Position numbers and translations under genes: made by a program. Positions 11,868 through 25,811 of a stretch of DNA of 64,000 nt are shown piece after piece (the first letter of the stretch is position 1; every line of letters begins with the position of its first letter). Under the pieces are notes generated by a model. The model ran no database searches. It saw nothing but the letters and a program-made list of their open reading frames with translations, and was not told the DNA's origin. The DNA is taken from assembly GCF_000149955.1 (NCBI RefSeq), contig NC_030994.1:2285071-2349070 (forward strand). Direction: 5' to 3'. The DNA is from Fusarium oxysporum f. sp. lycopersici 4287 (taxonomy: Eukaryota; Ascomycota; Sordariomycetes; Hypocreales; Nectriaceae).

Positions 11868-13364
11868 ACGAGGAGTGATTGGCCAGGAGGTTATATAAAA
11901 GAACCATTGAGGTGCATACCTGTGTTATAGATGCTTGGAAATCAAACATACAGTTTCCAGTGCAAGGCATTTAGCCAATCGTTTAATCTGGTTTAGATGG
12001 CCTTAAAACAGTAGCATGACTTTGACGAATAACAAAAGACAATTCACCAGAATAGCATTTGTCAGGTGTGTTCTTGCTCAGAAGTCGTGAACTTCGATGC
12101 TTGGTGTTTGAAACCCACTCAGTCTGGATTGTTATCAAAACGAACCCTCACGATGGCTCAGAATCAGTGACGTCGTTAGTCTCTAAGGACTGTCATTAAA
12201 CTGGCCAGTGCGCAGTGATGACAACTGTGTATGACAGTGACTGTTGACCACCAGCCGGTGATACCGTCAAGTTCCGCGTCCGCTTCCGCTTCCGGGCCCG
12301 GGCTCGGCAGCGTTAATCCAGGTACTGTATGCATCTGAATTCCTGCCGTCATTCCCGTGGCAATCACGTAGAGGGAGGCTAGCTAACGTTTGTATATATC
12401 ATCAATACACGAATCATGAGTCAACGAGTGGTCAAATACTGTGAGGAAGCATCTGGAAGTTATGGCAAAGGCAAAAAGTCGATAGGTACTCTCTCAAACT
12501 CTCCCCTGCTGGCCTCGACCGCCACCTGAATATTATTACTCACCGCTGCCAAATCTTCCCCTGAACCTGAGGTTGACTGCCTGAATCTGAAGGTAGTACA
12601 GCCTCGTGAATGCTGTATAATCTTATTGTCATGTGTAAATAAGCATCGAAACCCGGCGAAGAACAGTTCAGTGGCTACCGTTCAAAAAAGCCAAGCCCGC
12701 TACGGGTTGCCCTCCACTGTATCAGGGCCCAACGTAAAAATCTGTAGCCAGCTGTTAGTGCTCGGGTACCGCTAAACACTGATTCGCCCTCAGCAGTGGC
12801 GGTGTCCCCCTCCTTCTGGAGCGGCGCCCAGCTGTGGCCCAGTCACAGGCGATCGAGGGCCTAAAAAAACCTGACTTTTCGGGCTGCCAATTCGGTCTCG
12901 TCGGGAGGTGCCAGCCATCCCACTCTCCAAGCAAGTCCCTCACCCGCCCCGTCACGTACCAGCATCGCACGCATTCACTCCTTCCCTCCTGCTCCGCTTC
13001 TGGGCTCTCTCTTTGTTGACCCTCTTCCCCTTCTTCCCTACCCCCATTTGAACGAACCATCTTCCTCCAAATCCCGCCTCTCTCTTCTACTTTCTTCAGC
13101 CTCGACTGAATTTCTTTTACGCTTACATACTCCGACTACCCAAACAACTTTCTACCACAAACATCCATCATAAAACAGTCTCCGTGCACTGTTTTATCCC
13201 AGACGATCTTTCCCATCGATCGTTATTGTGCGTCCTTTCCTTCGAATCCTTCTTCCTTCCCGACCGCTCGTCCTGCAACCCTTCGACTAACATCTTTGTC
13301 CAACCTAGAACGACGGCGATATCTCGCAACAAACCCTTTAGATACCCCCTCTTCACATCACAAA
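11868..13364. other. intergenic; ubc4 promoter and leader at right
   Basis: No gene is supported. GC-rich repeats of CCGCTTCCG lie near 12275-12295 beside a CCGGGCCCGG palindrome (about 12293-12302). From 13020 to 13364 the strand is C/T-rich and forms the likely leader of the ubiquitin-conjugating enzyme gene. Confidence 0.5.
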
Positions 13365-14313
<949 letters not shown>

Positions 14314-16529
14314 AGCGAATACCATGGCCGGTGCGGTTAGACTTGGGGTGGTTTCATCTCCCCTATCATGAAGCGACGTGAAACGAACGAGTGAAAACTT
14401 CGTATGCTGTTGCGAAATGTCTATTAGTCGGCGATACCTATATGGGTGCTTTGGCTGAACCGGGGCTTTGATTGCGATTATGAGGCAATGAGCGACGATA
14501 CGAAGCGACCTGAGGGGAGGAACAACTCCAGACAAACAGACTAGTCTAGTAAGGGATATCATGCGGCTGGATGTTGGGTTTGCATTGACGATGTGTTTTT
14601 GGCATCCAGAAACAGGCAGCGTATACAATTTGTCTCTCTATTTGCTATGGCTCCGGTGCTTTTGTTGTGTTGATGCTGAATCTTGGTGACATTGTGAAGT
14701 TTGATTCGAAGAGTCGAAAGTAATGGCCCAATGGGGGTTTATGAAGCGCCAGCATATGGCAATTCGCACATGAAGGATACGTCATGGTGAAAGCTGGCGG
14801 CTATGCTGAGATGAGTGTGATTAAGCGCTGACAGGGTTGAGGCTGGTTGACACGGCTGGTAATATGACGGGCGCTAGTGGTCAGGAACTTGGGTTCATCC
14901 AGCATATGTCGGGGTGGAGATCACAAGGGAGATTTACAGTTGGTCCAGAGTGTTTCTATAGGTGATGTGATGATTTCTACTATGGAAGTTGTGCTGGAGA
15001 TGCCAAACTGAAGTCGAATGAGATTGGTTCGTCAGATAGTTGCAGTTTGTATGAGAAATACGAGCTGTCCACATATATCACGGCGATGACGAATGTGTTT
15101 GGAGATGGTACATGTCTTGGAAGAGAAGTGAAACGCGGCAGAGACAAAGCTGGAACGATGTGATATAGGGCAGAGATTTAATATATTGTTTCTGAAATAT
15201 GAGTGGGGGTTGTTTAAGAGCGGTTCTTGGCCTATGGAGCAGTGTCTGGGATCGAGTATCGAGGAAAGTTAAAGAGTTACACTGTTATACGCTCTATTGT
15301 GTGCTCTATTATATGAGAAGGGAGAATGCCAAGTTGTGATATCCAAACAATTAATTGCTTGCGCATTCAAGGGTCATTATGTGGGAGAGATAATGATAGA
15401 CTTGCAGGGGAATGATAAGACAGCCAAGCACCAATTTTCTCAGCAACTCGTAGGGATAAAGAGATTCTCCAAGACCACATCTTGAATGCATCACAATCGT
15501 CAGTTGAACAATGAAGCTGTGGTTCTGTATCGTGGGAATAGTTGAGGTGCCTCAATGGTCGTGCCATTCATGGGTCGAGATTTAGAGTCTTTGGCCCCAC
15601 TCTCGGTGCGACATGCCAGGGAGGGCCAAGTCTTGTCAAACCTGTAACACCGGGGTTTCAGACGAGAACAAGCGTTGACGAGGACCAATCACAGACTACC
15701 ATTGCTGAGTTGACAGTGAAGGACTCGTGCTGACTTCTGCTAGAGATGCAGACGAAGAGTTAGTTATTGTAATAGTATCTCACTTCTAGAGGCTCTCAAA
15801 GTTCCAATAACGAGTAAAAACTCAAAGAACAACTACTCAGATAGAGCCAGTTGTAAAAGTTCATGACTATAGCCCCTGAGGCAGAGTCTGTTCGGTTGAA
15901 CCATGCCTGATACATAACAACTCCTTAAATGGCGTGTTCTCCAAACCCACGTCTCGCTCTCTCCATCTCGAGTCTGTATCTACAGCCTCTCGCTAGAATC
16001 TTTAGGTGCATGCCAAGCGCTAACCCCGGACACTCGCCGTCTGTGCCTGGTATCAAGTCCGGTCGCCAAACTCCGTTTTTTCTCTGGGAGAACACGCAAA
16101 TAAAATCATCTCATTCATGTTTTAGGCCCCCTTGAGTTTCAACGGCTCGAATTTCCCTTTTTCTTTTCTGGTTCTTTAGACCCTTGCCTTGCTTTCTGCC
16201 TCCTCCCCTCTTCTCTCCCTCATTCACTCTCTTGTTTTTTTTACTGTCGACAAGTCATGGTTCGATGAGAAGTTGTGTTTCTTTTAATCTTGAGGTTCTA
16301 GACAGCATTTATTCTTATTCTTCTTCTTGTTTATATTATACTATTTAAACTGTTTCATTGGGTACGAAAATTCAACTGTTCAGCTGGTTCTGAATAATCG
16401 ATACTGTCGTTCAAGGTGGTTATTGGGTTTCGAGGAACGAGGAGCGACAATACGACGAACACCTATCGAAGGAAAATCGGACAATTTTTAGTCGGTTGAC
16501 TCAACCGACTCAACTCGCCCTCGCTCAAG
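14314..16529. other. intergenic between ubc4 and noxB
   Basis: No gene is recognised in 2.2 kb. The left part is the 3' flank of ubc4; 16140-16400 is T/C-rich and then leads into the noxB leader, which contains the palindrome at 16490-16510. Confidence 0.5.
16490..16510. promoter_or_regulatory. perfect palindrome with TGACTCA core in noxB leader
   Basis: Two 10-base arms, AGTCGGTTGA and TCAACCGACT, are exact reverse complements around one central C. The middle reads TGACTCA (16497-16503), the consensus bound by Gcn4/AP-1-type bZIP factors. The site ends 19 bases before the noxB ATG. It could bind a bZIP dimer or, if transcribed, fold into a hairpin in the leader. Function is inferred. Confidence 0.5.
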
Positions 16530-18379
16530 ATGAGCTATCAAATGCAGGATTGGGGAGAGAAACCCTCAGAGCGATCACGATGGACTCCCCTAACGCGAAT
16601 GCTGCTATCGGGTGAGATGACCCAAGAGAAGCAACAGGAACTATCGTCAAGAGAAAAGTTTGATCGCTGGATGATCAACGAGGGTTATCGAAGATTGTAA
16701 GTTCACTGGCATCAGATAGTGATTCAGACTAACATACCGCAGCTTCGTCTTTGTTTTTATGCTTCTTCACGCACTCATCTTCTCCTTCGCATGCGTCCAC
16801 TACTCTCAAAAAGAGAGTCTCAAAACCTCCAATGAACTCTTCGGCTTCACCTTCGTCATAGCCCGTTCAGCCGCTCTGGTTCTTCATGTCGACGTCGCCG
16901 TCATTCTCTTCCCCGTCTCTCGAACCCTCATCTCGCTCCTTCGACAGACACCTCTCAATGGAATCCTCCAGTTCGACAAGAACATCACCTTCCACATCGT
17001 CACCGCCTGGTCTATCGTTTTCTGGTCTTGGGTCCATACCATTGCTCACTGGAATAACTTTGCGCAGGTCGCCATCAAGTATAAGCTTGGTATCTACGGC
17101 TGGTTGGTTGCCAATTTTGTGTCTGGACCTGGTTGGACTGGCTATGTCATGCTTATTGCGCTGATGGGTATGGTTCTCACATCGACCGAGAAGCCTCGAC
17201 GAGCAAACTTTGAGCGCTTCTGGTATACTCACCACATGTTCATCGTTTTCTTCTTCTTCTGGTCTATCCACGGAGCTTTCTGTATGATTCAACCAGATGT
17301 TGCACCGTTCTGCACCAACGTTGGCGCATCGGCCGTTGGAGTCTTCTGGCAATACTGGATGTACAGCGGTTTCATTTACCTGGCCGAGCGTATCGCACGC
17401 GAGGTGCGAGGTCGTCACAGGACATACATCACAAAGGTCATTCAACATCCAAGCAATGTTTGCGAGATCCAGATGAAGAAGGAGCACACAAAGACACGAG
17501 CTGGGCAGTACATATTTGTGTGCTGCCCTGCCGTCTCGCTATGGCAGTACCATCTCTTCACTTTGACCAGTGCCCGTGAGGAGGACTACATCTCGGTCCA
17601 CATTCGGTGCGTGGGTGACTTCAACAAAGGAGCTTTTCCAAGGCTTTTGGGTTGTGATTGGAGCAAGAGGAGGGCACCCCGGGTGACAACGATCTCCAGC
17701 AAAGTCGTTTGGTTTGACTGGGACGCGACTACAGAGATCGATCCAGCTATCCGGCGGTGTTCTCCCCAGAAGTCTACGTCCGACCGGTCCTTTTTGGTTC
17801 TGGCTCCGAAGATGTCTTCAAGTATGAAGTCTCGGTGCTTTGTTGGTGCAGGATATCCGGTGTTACACCGTTCGGCCTCCATCCTCAAGTCCATCTGGTA
17901 CCGAATGAACTACCCCCAGAAGAAAGACCCGCCTAGCCAAGGTCTACTTCTTCTGGATTTGCCCGTGACTTTGACTCCTTCGAGTGGTTCCGCTCACTGC
18001 TTCTGGCAGTCGAAGCGCAGGATCTGGACCACCGTATTGAGATTCACACCTACCTCACAGCCAAGATCAAGGCCGACGATGCGACAAACATCATGATCAA
18101 CGATGCCAACGCCGATAAGGATACCATCACTGGTCTGCGCAGCCCAACAAACTTTGGCAGACCCAACTGGGATATGATCTTTAGAGGTATCAGGAAGCTG
18201 CACAGTCCTGCTGAGGCGGGTGTGTTCTTCTGTGGACCCAAGGGATTGGGAAGTTCGCTGCATACTTATTGTAACAAGTACACCGAGCCTGGGTAAGTTT
18301 CTATGCTATTATTGATATGGGAGAACCTCAGCTAACTTGATGCAGATTCTCTTTTGTTTGGGGCAAGGAGAACTTCTAA
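16530..18379 (+). CDS. noxB: NADPH oxidase NoxB-type (gp91phox family), frame disrupted
   Basis: Exons 16530-16696, 16743-18292 and 18346-18379. The enzyme moves electrons from NADPH through FAD and two haems to oxygen, making superoxide that controls hyphal and sexual differentiation. Six hydrophobic segments, the haem histidines (SWVHTIAHW; FWYTHHMF; SIHGAF) and the C-terminal end FVWGKENF are clear. The roughly 55-residue N-terminal extension before the first membrane segment fits NoxB rather than NoxA. From about 17610 to 17960 the frame changes many times: recognisable Nox segments (DGPFG-like, GAGIGVTPF-like) appear split over frames, mostly because of one extra base at a time. The frame recovers by about 17965 and stays open to the end. 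The FAD motif just before this reads HLFTLTSAR, where the family normally has HPFT. A poor consensus sequence is more likely than a pseudogene. Confidence 0.85.
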
Positions 18380-21172
18380 ACTTTGTCTCTACCAATTTCA
18401 TTCAAGTCTAGGCAAGCGGGTAGTCAAGTTTGTAATGTTGAAAGGAACACGAAGCATGGGGTAGATTTACTGCAAGACCCTACTTGGTCTATGTTCTCGT
18501 TGAGTTATCATTTTAATACCGTAGAAACAGATGTTGCATCTCACCAACCAATACAACCATTTTTTTTTTTTTTTGACAAGATCAGCCACATACTTCCTGT
18601 TCACTATTGATTAAGGACTGTCTGTTATGGGGAGAGTAGTGTAAAGCTCGTGATTGAATCGAGGCGCAGCCGAAGAACTGACCACTTGGAGTGCTGACGT
18701 TGGACACTCCATTCCATCCATGCCACATCTGACCCAGATCTCGTCTGAAACGTTTCACAAGCCTGGAAAGTATCCTACAGCCACAGCTTACTGTTTTGAA
18801 TATAGAATCCTGAAGACGATTCTTACTACGAGTTACGGGTATAACGGCAGATGAGAGTGATGCTCCCCCTCGATCTTGATGATCTCGGACAATGTCTGAT
18901 TCACCGAAGATTTGAAAGCGTCAGTAATCACAGAGGCAAAGACAACATGCCATGACCAAGAATTCCATGCAGGGTCTAGACGCGGGATGCAGAGTCGAAA
19001 AAACATTTTTAGACAACGACTGATATGTGCATGTCTCACCACCCAGCAACGTGTTCGAATACCAAGACCGGCATCAGTGGCTGGAGATAGGGAGATGGAG
19101 GCACCGATATAGAGACGGGAAAGACTTTAAGATGCATGGTTGTATCGTATGCATGTGTCCATACGCATTTGTGCTGACGGTCAGGCCGATGCAACCATCC
19201 AATTGATTGAGAGTTTAGGTGTAAAGACCCTGAAGATCTAATGTTGAAGTCTAATTAACAGTGATCGTGTCGTGTCAATACCGGGCACGGGAAGTTAATC
19301 AAGAGGCCTCGCTAGACGAAGCCCTTGTCAATTCTATCTCAGCCCAGACTCGAGCGACAGTGACAGTAGCATCCAATTCCACGGTTGACCCAACGGAAAT
19401 CGAAACAAATTGGATGGCAGAAGGGTTCCATTTTGGGGTCAGACCCTGAGGCCCTCGAGTCGCTGAGCCTCGTTCATTGGACCCGGACCCGTCATTTCTT
19501 CAGTGGAGGCCCGCCTCGGACATGGCCCCGCCCCGCCGCTAGCACAGGCCACTTCAATCAGAAGTCCACTGGAACCTCGTTAGCCTGTCAAAATACGAAC
19601 TGGGACTTTGTTACTCATGACCACTCGGGAGATTGATGTCATTCAAAGTGTCAGGGCGATCGAGTACCATGTAATTGGAATTATAGAATATTCAGTTTGT
19701 GCTCTCAGTTTGACAGTTACATTTCTATACTGTTGAGAAGCCGAGGTAGCATTAAACTGATCCAATCAATGCACACTCAGCACACTCAGCAACACACAAG
19801 CATAAACGGTTCAACGCCTCTTTCTTAGCTTCTCGCGCCACTTCCCTGTTGGATGGTAGCTGTCGATAGTCTGCAGCAACCAAACCAAAAAAAAAAGGTC
19901 TCAATCGTGAAAAATTCCCTCTATCAACCCTCTTCGTCAGTCTTGTTGCTTGGTTATTCGAAACTACAGGTGATTATCATTTCTGGGCATCTGTCACGTT
20001 TTTGCCTCGCCCTGTAAAGATCAGCAGGAGATGCATTGACGACAGGTCCACGCTACTTGCGCATCGTGTATACCTCGTAAATAGAACACTAACAATCTCA
20101 AAAGAGTTGGGGTGCAGCGCCATGACAAACGGGCTAAACCGTAAGAAGTATCTTGCCAGGGGCTTTGATGCCCATTTTGTCTGCTGTACAAATTGCGAGG
20201 TCAATCCTAGCGTGCCACGCACGTATTGCACAGCAGAACCTCTAAATGAGGCTGTAGAATGGCTTTTTCACTGTTAATATCATCTCTCTCGTCTAGATGT
20301 CTGTACGGAGTAGAGTATTGTATAATTGCTTATCATCGGCAAACCGTTGACCGTTTCGCTGTAACAACCTAAACATTGTCATTCGTCAACTGAAATCGTG
20401 TCTCCCCCAATCAACAGTCATCAATGCATGGAGTTCACTGTCAAAAGTGCAAGGATTCAGTACTTCGCCACTAAGTACCCTCTACATTTTAGAGCCCGTT
20501 CCCCGTACACGCACCTCGCTCGCTGCAGCAAGCAAATTTTTAGTGTGGCCGGCGTCGCGCAAATCCGCTCTTCCCGCGCCATTCATTCCCAGTCCCCTTC
20601 ATCACGAGCCTGGGTCCCCCGTCTCTCGTTTTGGTCATTCACTCACTCACTCACTGTAGTATTTGCACCGGCAACTGGCACGCACTGCTACTACGCCTCT
20701 TCTTTCATCCTTCGTTTTCCTTCCCGTCTCACCCAAACTAACACAATACGAGTCGAGTAGTTATTCACTAGAATACTGCTTGGTCCTGCTCCTACTGTTT
20801 TCTAACACTCGTTACTATCTCCCTTTTTTTTTTTTTTTTCTTCTTCCTCAATTCTTTTTCCTTTTTTGTCCTTTGCTTTACGCGCATTCGCTGTTTGCTG
20901 CCGCGCGTGCCTTTCGTACTCCTTATCCACATCGCACAAGCCGAGACAATCCAGCGACATTTTGCTCGACTTGACGACCGCTTGCGCCCTCTCCCCTATC
21001 AGACACGAGACACTAGAGACCTCTTTTTATCTGAGACGGTCGCTGCTTTTCCTCATTGGATTTGTCTTTCCTTGTGCCGAACCCTCCTGGGTACTCCGTC
21101 TCCTTACCCTCCGTCACCCATCACCTCATATCGACAGCTTGGTTGAATTGACGACAACACCGACCGTTCAAG
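18380..21172. other. intergenic with poly-T tracts
   Basis: No gene is supported in 2.8 kb. T-tracts of 15 (18560-18574) and 16 (20824-20839) bases and a short TCAC repeat near 20638-20655 are seen. From about 20560 the strand is C/T-rich up to the start of the surface protein at 21173. Confidence 0.5.
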
Positions 21173-22816
21173 ATGCAGCTTCGACGATTCTTGCTTCTGG
21201 GTATGCTCCTCGGAGCCGAGGCCACTCAACTCGTTGCTCGTCAAAATACCAACTCCGACTCTGCTGCCGCTCCCTCAACCGATTCCTCTCCCGCGAGTAC
21301 TGCTGAAGCCGATCCCACGAGCGACGACTCTGCTGCCACTACTGCAGCAGAACCTACTACCGCCGCCCAACCTACCGACGATTCTAGTACTGCTGACGGA
21401 TCTACTACTGATGGATCTTCTGATGGAGGCTCAACTACAGCTGAGGATGTCACCGTCACCAAGACGGTGACTGTCACTGATGCCAATGCCAAGACCGTGA
21501 GCCGTCAGACTACTGTCATGAAGACAATTACATCCACTGTCGTCGTTACGTCGACTGCGTTCGATACCAAGACTGTTACTAGCAGCGACGCTGAGACCGC
21601 AACGACTACGACCTACGTTACCTCGACAAAGTGGGCTAACGAGAAGCGTGCCTTGATTTGGCTCCTCGAACTATCGGCGGTGTTGAACTCGTTGCTCCTG
21701 CTTTGCCTACCTATACTACTACCACCAGTGCTCCTCCTCACTTCAATGCTCAAATCGAAGGTGAACACTACGGTCTCCGAGCCTTCCGACGAGGTCTTCA
21801 CAAACGTGCCACGACCACCACTACCGTTACTGTGACGGACGGCGGCGGCGACTCCGATACCACTGTCTTCAACACTATTTCCCGAACCGTTATTTCCACC
21901 GTCAGCAGCCAGACCAAGATTACCAAGACCATCACCGAGACCGAGCAGGCAGGTGCTAGTACCACCGTCACTGTCACCAGTACCCTTGTTGTTACATCTA
22001 CTAGAGTGACCACTGGTGTTTGTCCGCACAGCGACTGTTGCTCCTTCTGGAGAGTATGGGCCCTTCCGATACTGAGCGGTGCCAGCTCTGATAAACAACA
22101 GCAGCAGCAACAGCAACGATGGAGGGCCTCTCTACAGGTGCCAAGGCTGGGAATTGGTGCTGGGTGTTGGTGTTGCTGGGCCTTGCAAACATTGCTGGGT
22201 CTACCTTTGGGTTCTGTCTTCGCAAGCGCCGCAATGGTTAAGAACAAGGCCCGAGGTATGACGGATGTCCTTTGGCGCCNNNNNNNNNNNNNNNNNNNNN
22301 NNNNNNNNNNNNNNNNNNNNNNNNNNNNNNNNNNNNNNNNNNNNNNNNNNNNNNNNNNNNNNNNNNNNNNNNNNNNNNNTACCAGCCCCCACATGTCCCA
22401 AACAACTGCCGCCGCCTCTACTCTGGCTCCCAGTCGCAACACCACCAAGTCTGAGGGCTACCGTGGTACTGCTCTTGGCGATGGACGTGCCCGGTTTCGC
22501 CAAGCCCCAGCAGTTCGGTCGCAGCTACATGCCCGTTAGCCCCGAGACCAACTACTCCCGCACTGCTGGTAGCGACCAGGCCTATTCAGCTACTACTCCC
22601 GAGAACAACTACGCACACCCTGTGGGCGGCTCTCCCAACCACAACGCTGCTGAGATGTATAGCCCTGCCAATACAGCCGAGCTGGCCAGTGACAGCGCTG
22701 CTACCAAGTGGCATCAAAATGATGCTGCTGAGATCGATGGCAACCAGGTTTCAAGCGCTCGTGGAACAGCACCTCCTGAGAACGTTTACGAGATGCCCGC
22801 ACAACCCTACAGGTAA
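21173..22816 (+). CDS. Ser/Thr-rich single-pass cell-surface protein, gapped
   Basis: The frame opens with a signal peptide (MQLRRFLLLGMLLGAEA), continues as a Thr/Ser/Asp-rich ectodomain with repeated VTVTKTVTVT-like strands, then a region that reads GAGVGVAG-like and LLGFCLRKRRNG-like across frames (membrane segment and basic stop-transfer, about 22130-22240). After a 100-N gap it ends as a polar cytosolic tail with repeated SPETNYS/PENNYAH units. This layout resembles fungal Mid2/WSC-type wall-stress sensors, but no Cys-rich WSC domain is present, so the role is inferred. The frame shifts once near 21655 (one base missing or two extra) and repeatedly between 22020 and 22279, next to the gap, by extra single bases. 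The tail from about 22482 is clean. Confidence 0.65.
22280..22379. other. assembly gap (100 N)
   Basis: Exactly 100 N, the usual placeholder for a gap of unknown size, inside the cell-surface protein gene between its membrane segment and cytosolic tail. Confidence 0.99.
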
Positions 22817-24118
22817 ACGATGAGGTTGCCTGATGACCAGTACAGTGGTCACTGGTAATGGAATGGATGGATGAGGAAAACTTCAAGATTCGATGAGACT
22901 CCCCCTTGTAGCTAGAGGGAGGGGAAATAATTAATGTCAGATACTGTACATATTGTAAACCCTTACTTTTTTTTTTCCTTGCGTATGACGAGATCACATC
23001 GGTAAAGCGAACAAGAGCGGGAGATGATGTCTCCCATTGCATGACTTGTATATCTTCCATTGCTACCATTTTGGGTTCAACAGAGTTGTGGATGATTTGA
23101 GGTGTTGAGGTGGATTAGATACGTGGATGCAATAAAAAGAATTAAAATCTGACAGCCTGAAGATGTTAGTTACTGTGTGAATAGATCTATGTTTTCAGAT
23201 CTCGAACTTCAACCACTCGCTGTCCAGTGGAGGAGGTGAGGCAGATTTTGACTTCTATTTGTTTGAGGTCCAACGTTGTAACGTATTCGGCACTGCTCTT
23301 AACGTGACGTTATTCCCGCTGATTAATTAAGGTTCAAGAAACGCAACTCTAATGGATTTATCCGTTCGATAGATCGACTCAGTCAGCAGATAATGTCCGT
23401 TATCGGTGACGCCACTTGATGTCGTGCATCCAGAAGAAGACATGTGCAAGACAAATACTTCAGCCAAGCAACGGTATCTAACGAGGAATTCGATCATTAA
23501 GCTCAATTTTATAGGTATCATCATCATTGAATTTATCCTAAGCTTTTTTCTCTGATCATCACTACCTCATATTGACCAAAGTCGCCACAACTTGAGTTCT
23601 AGAACAAAAAAAGGTCGAACCCACTCTTCCTATTAATTATCGAAACACCCAAAGTCACATCCTATCTTTATTCTATAATATTACTACCTTACGAGGGAAT
23701 TAAGAAACGACTACTCGGCTTAATTCACTCTTGTATAACCGGAGAAGTTTCGGATGACCTGATCTGAAAGCGGAGCTATTACGAAAAAAATTCTGAATAG
23801 TGTCGTACTATATTCTTCTTCCGGTCCTTCTGCCTTTTCTATTTCTTCCGTTGTCTTTCTGTCTATCTTTTGCTTTGTCCTCCACTTTACAAGTTCTCAT
23901 GCGCCAAGAATCGCCAAGCATAGGCCTAATCTTTTAAAAGATTGTCGTGAGTGGGAGGTATTTTTCCCCATTCTCGCTATCATCCGAGGATATCTGCTTC
24001 CTTTGCTTGGTTGCATTGAGCAGGGATTCGTATTTTCCTGCTATAAAGCGAAGGGACTGGGAGGACTCTGCTTTGACTGTGAGTTCTTCTTGAAAATCCT
24101 TACTAAATACTGTTACTC
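22817..24118. other. intergenic
   Basis: Nothing gene-like is seen. The right part (23560-24118) is AT-rich then T/C-rich and is the likely promoter of the transporter gene. Confidence 0.5.
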
Positions 24119-25811
24119 ATGACTCCTCAAGAGATAATTAGCATGGCTTCGAAAGACGACCAAGATAGTACGCCCAGGCGTCACAGTCTTAGCGATGAGT
24201 GTGACACCAACTCAGCTGCTGATGAGAAGAGACTTGTTGCGAAGCTGGACTTCTACATCATTCCTCTTGTAATGGTGCTGTACCTCTTCAGTTTCCTAGA
24301 CAGGTAAGTTACGCAACTCACTCACCAAGTCCCTATGACTAATTCGGAACGAATAGAGTCAACATCGGTAATGCCCGACTTTACGGACTTGAAGAGGATC
24401 TGGACCTCTCGTCGAGCCAGTTCCAGGTTGCCGTGTCCATCCTATTCGTCACATACTTACTCTTCGAGGTTCCATCCAACCTTGTCCTTAAGCTCTTCAC
24501 CCCTCGTCGATGGATCGCATTCATCGCTGCTGCATGGGGAATCATCGCCACCCTCACCGGCCTCGTCAACTCATATGGTGCTTTGATTGCTTGTCGTCTA
24601 CTTCTTGGTGCCGTTGAAGCAGGTCTGTTTCCTGGCTTGACGGTGTACCTCACTTTCTTCTACACCAAAAGAGAACTCGCCCTTCGCGTGGGTTATCTGT
24701 TCGTCAGCGCGGCAGTCGCTGGAGCTCTTGGTGGTCTGTTGGCATATGGCATTGGACATATGGATGGCCTCCATGGTATGAGCGGTTGGCGATGGATCAT
24801 GATCATTGAAGGAATTCCCAGTTTCCTGCTTGGTGTGGTCACATACTTCGCTCTGCCTAATGATGCGGAGACGGCCTACTTCCTCGACGAGAACGAAAGA
24901 GCCCTTATGCGGTTGAGACATGCCCGCGAGTATGGAAACACGGCTTCCAGTCGTGAGTTTAGCAAGAAGGACATGATGTGCGCCTTTAAGGACTGGAAGG
25001 TTTGGGCGTTTTGTGTTGCGCAGTTTGGCGTCGACACTATGTTGTATGGTGAGTTTCGATATCCCTCGACCTTAGCACGCAGCCCACTAATTGATATTCG
25101 CAGGGTTTTCAACCTTCCTCCCGACTATCATTAGAGATCTCGGTGATTGGACGGTTGCAGAGACACAACTCCTTACCGTGCCTTGCTACTTCCTCGGTGC
25201 AGCGGCGTACATGTCGACTGCATTCCTGTCAGATAAGCTTCAACAGCGTGGACTTTTCTGCGTAATCTTTGGAGTCATCAGCGTTGTTGGATATGCAGTC
25301 CTGCTGGCTGATGTGTCTTCTGGCGTCCACTACTTTGGCTGCTTCCTCGTAGCTGGGGGCTTGTACGTTGTTGTGGGCTTGCCACTAGCTTGGGTAAGTT
25401 GAGATAGTCTTGATGGCAAATGATAGTGAGCTGACTGAGTTGTTTAGTTGCCCACAAACTCGCCGCGCTATGGAAAGCGTACTACTGGTACGGGAATGCA
25501 GTTGACTTGGGGTAATGCGGCAGGCATTATGTCTGCGTTCATCTAGTAAGTCCTGTTATTGACTGTTGTCGTGAATTCGGCTAATCTTGACCAGTCCTGC
25601 TTCAGACAAGCCTCGATATATCCGTGGACATGCTGTAACGCTCAGCATGGTTGCTCTCGGCACCGTCATTTATGGATTTATGTGGTGGTGGTACCGACGA
25701 GAGAATGAACGACGACAGGCAGGTCTTATGGACGACAAGTTTCAAGGAATGGGAGAAGATGAGTTGGCTGAACTTGGAGACGAGAGTCCACGTTATAGAT
25801 ATACCATTTAA
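24119..25811 (+). CDS. MFS transporter, allantoate-permease (Dal5/Tna1-like) family
   Basis: Exons 24119-24303, 24357-25048, 25104-25393, 25448-25545 and 25595-25811 give 493 residues. It is a plasma-membrane-type carrier of the anion:cation symporter branch, whose members import allantoate, nicotinate, pantothenate or related organic anions. The signature start of this branch is present: KLDFYIIPLVMVLYLFSFLD then RVNIGNARL, followed by SILFVTYLLFEVPSNL and the RLLLGAVEAGLFPG loop of the fourth and fifth segments. About twelve hydrophobic segments can be placed. The substrate cannot be read from sequence. A second ATG lies eight codons downstream (24143) and could also be used. All four introns are short and canonical, and the frame is intact. 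Confidence 0.92.

Noticed and set aside
21798..22448. Long minus-strand frame opposite the surface protein
   Set aside because: It spans the N gap and mirrors the Thr/Ser codons of the plus-strand gene, giving a Val/Thr shadow.
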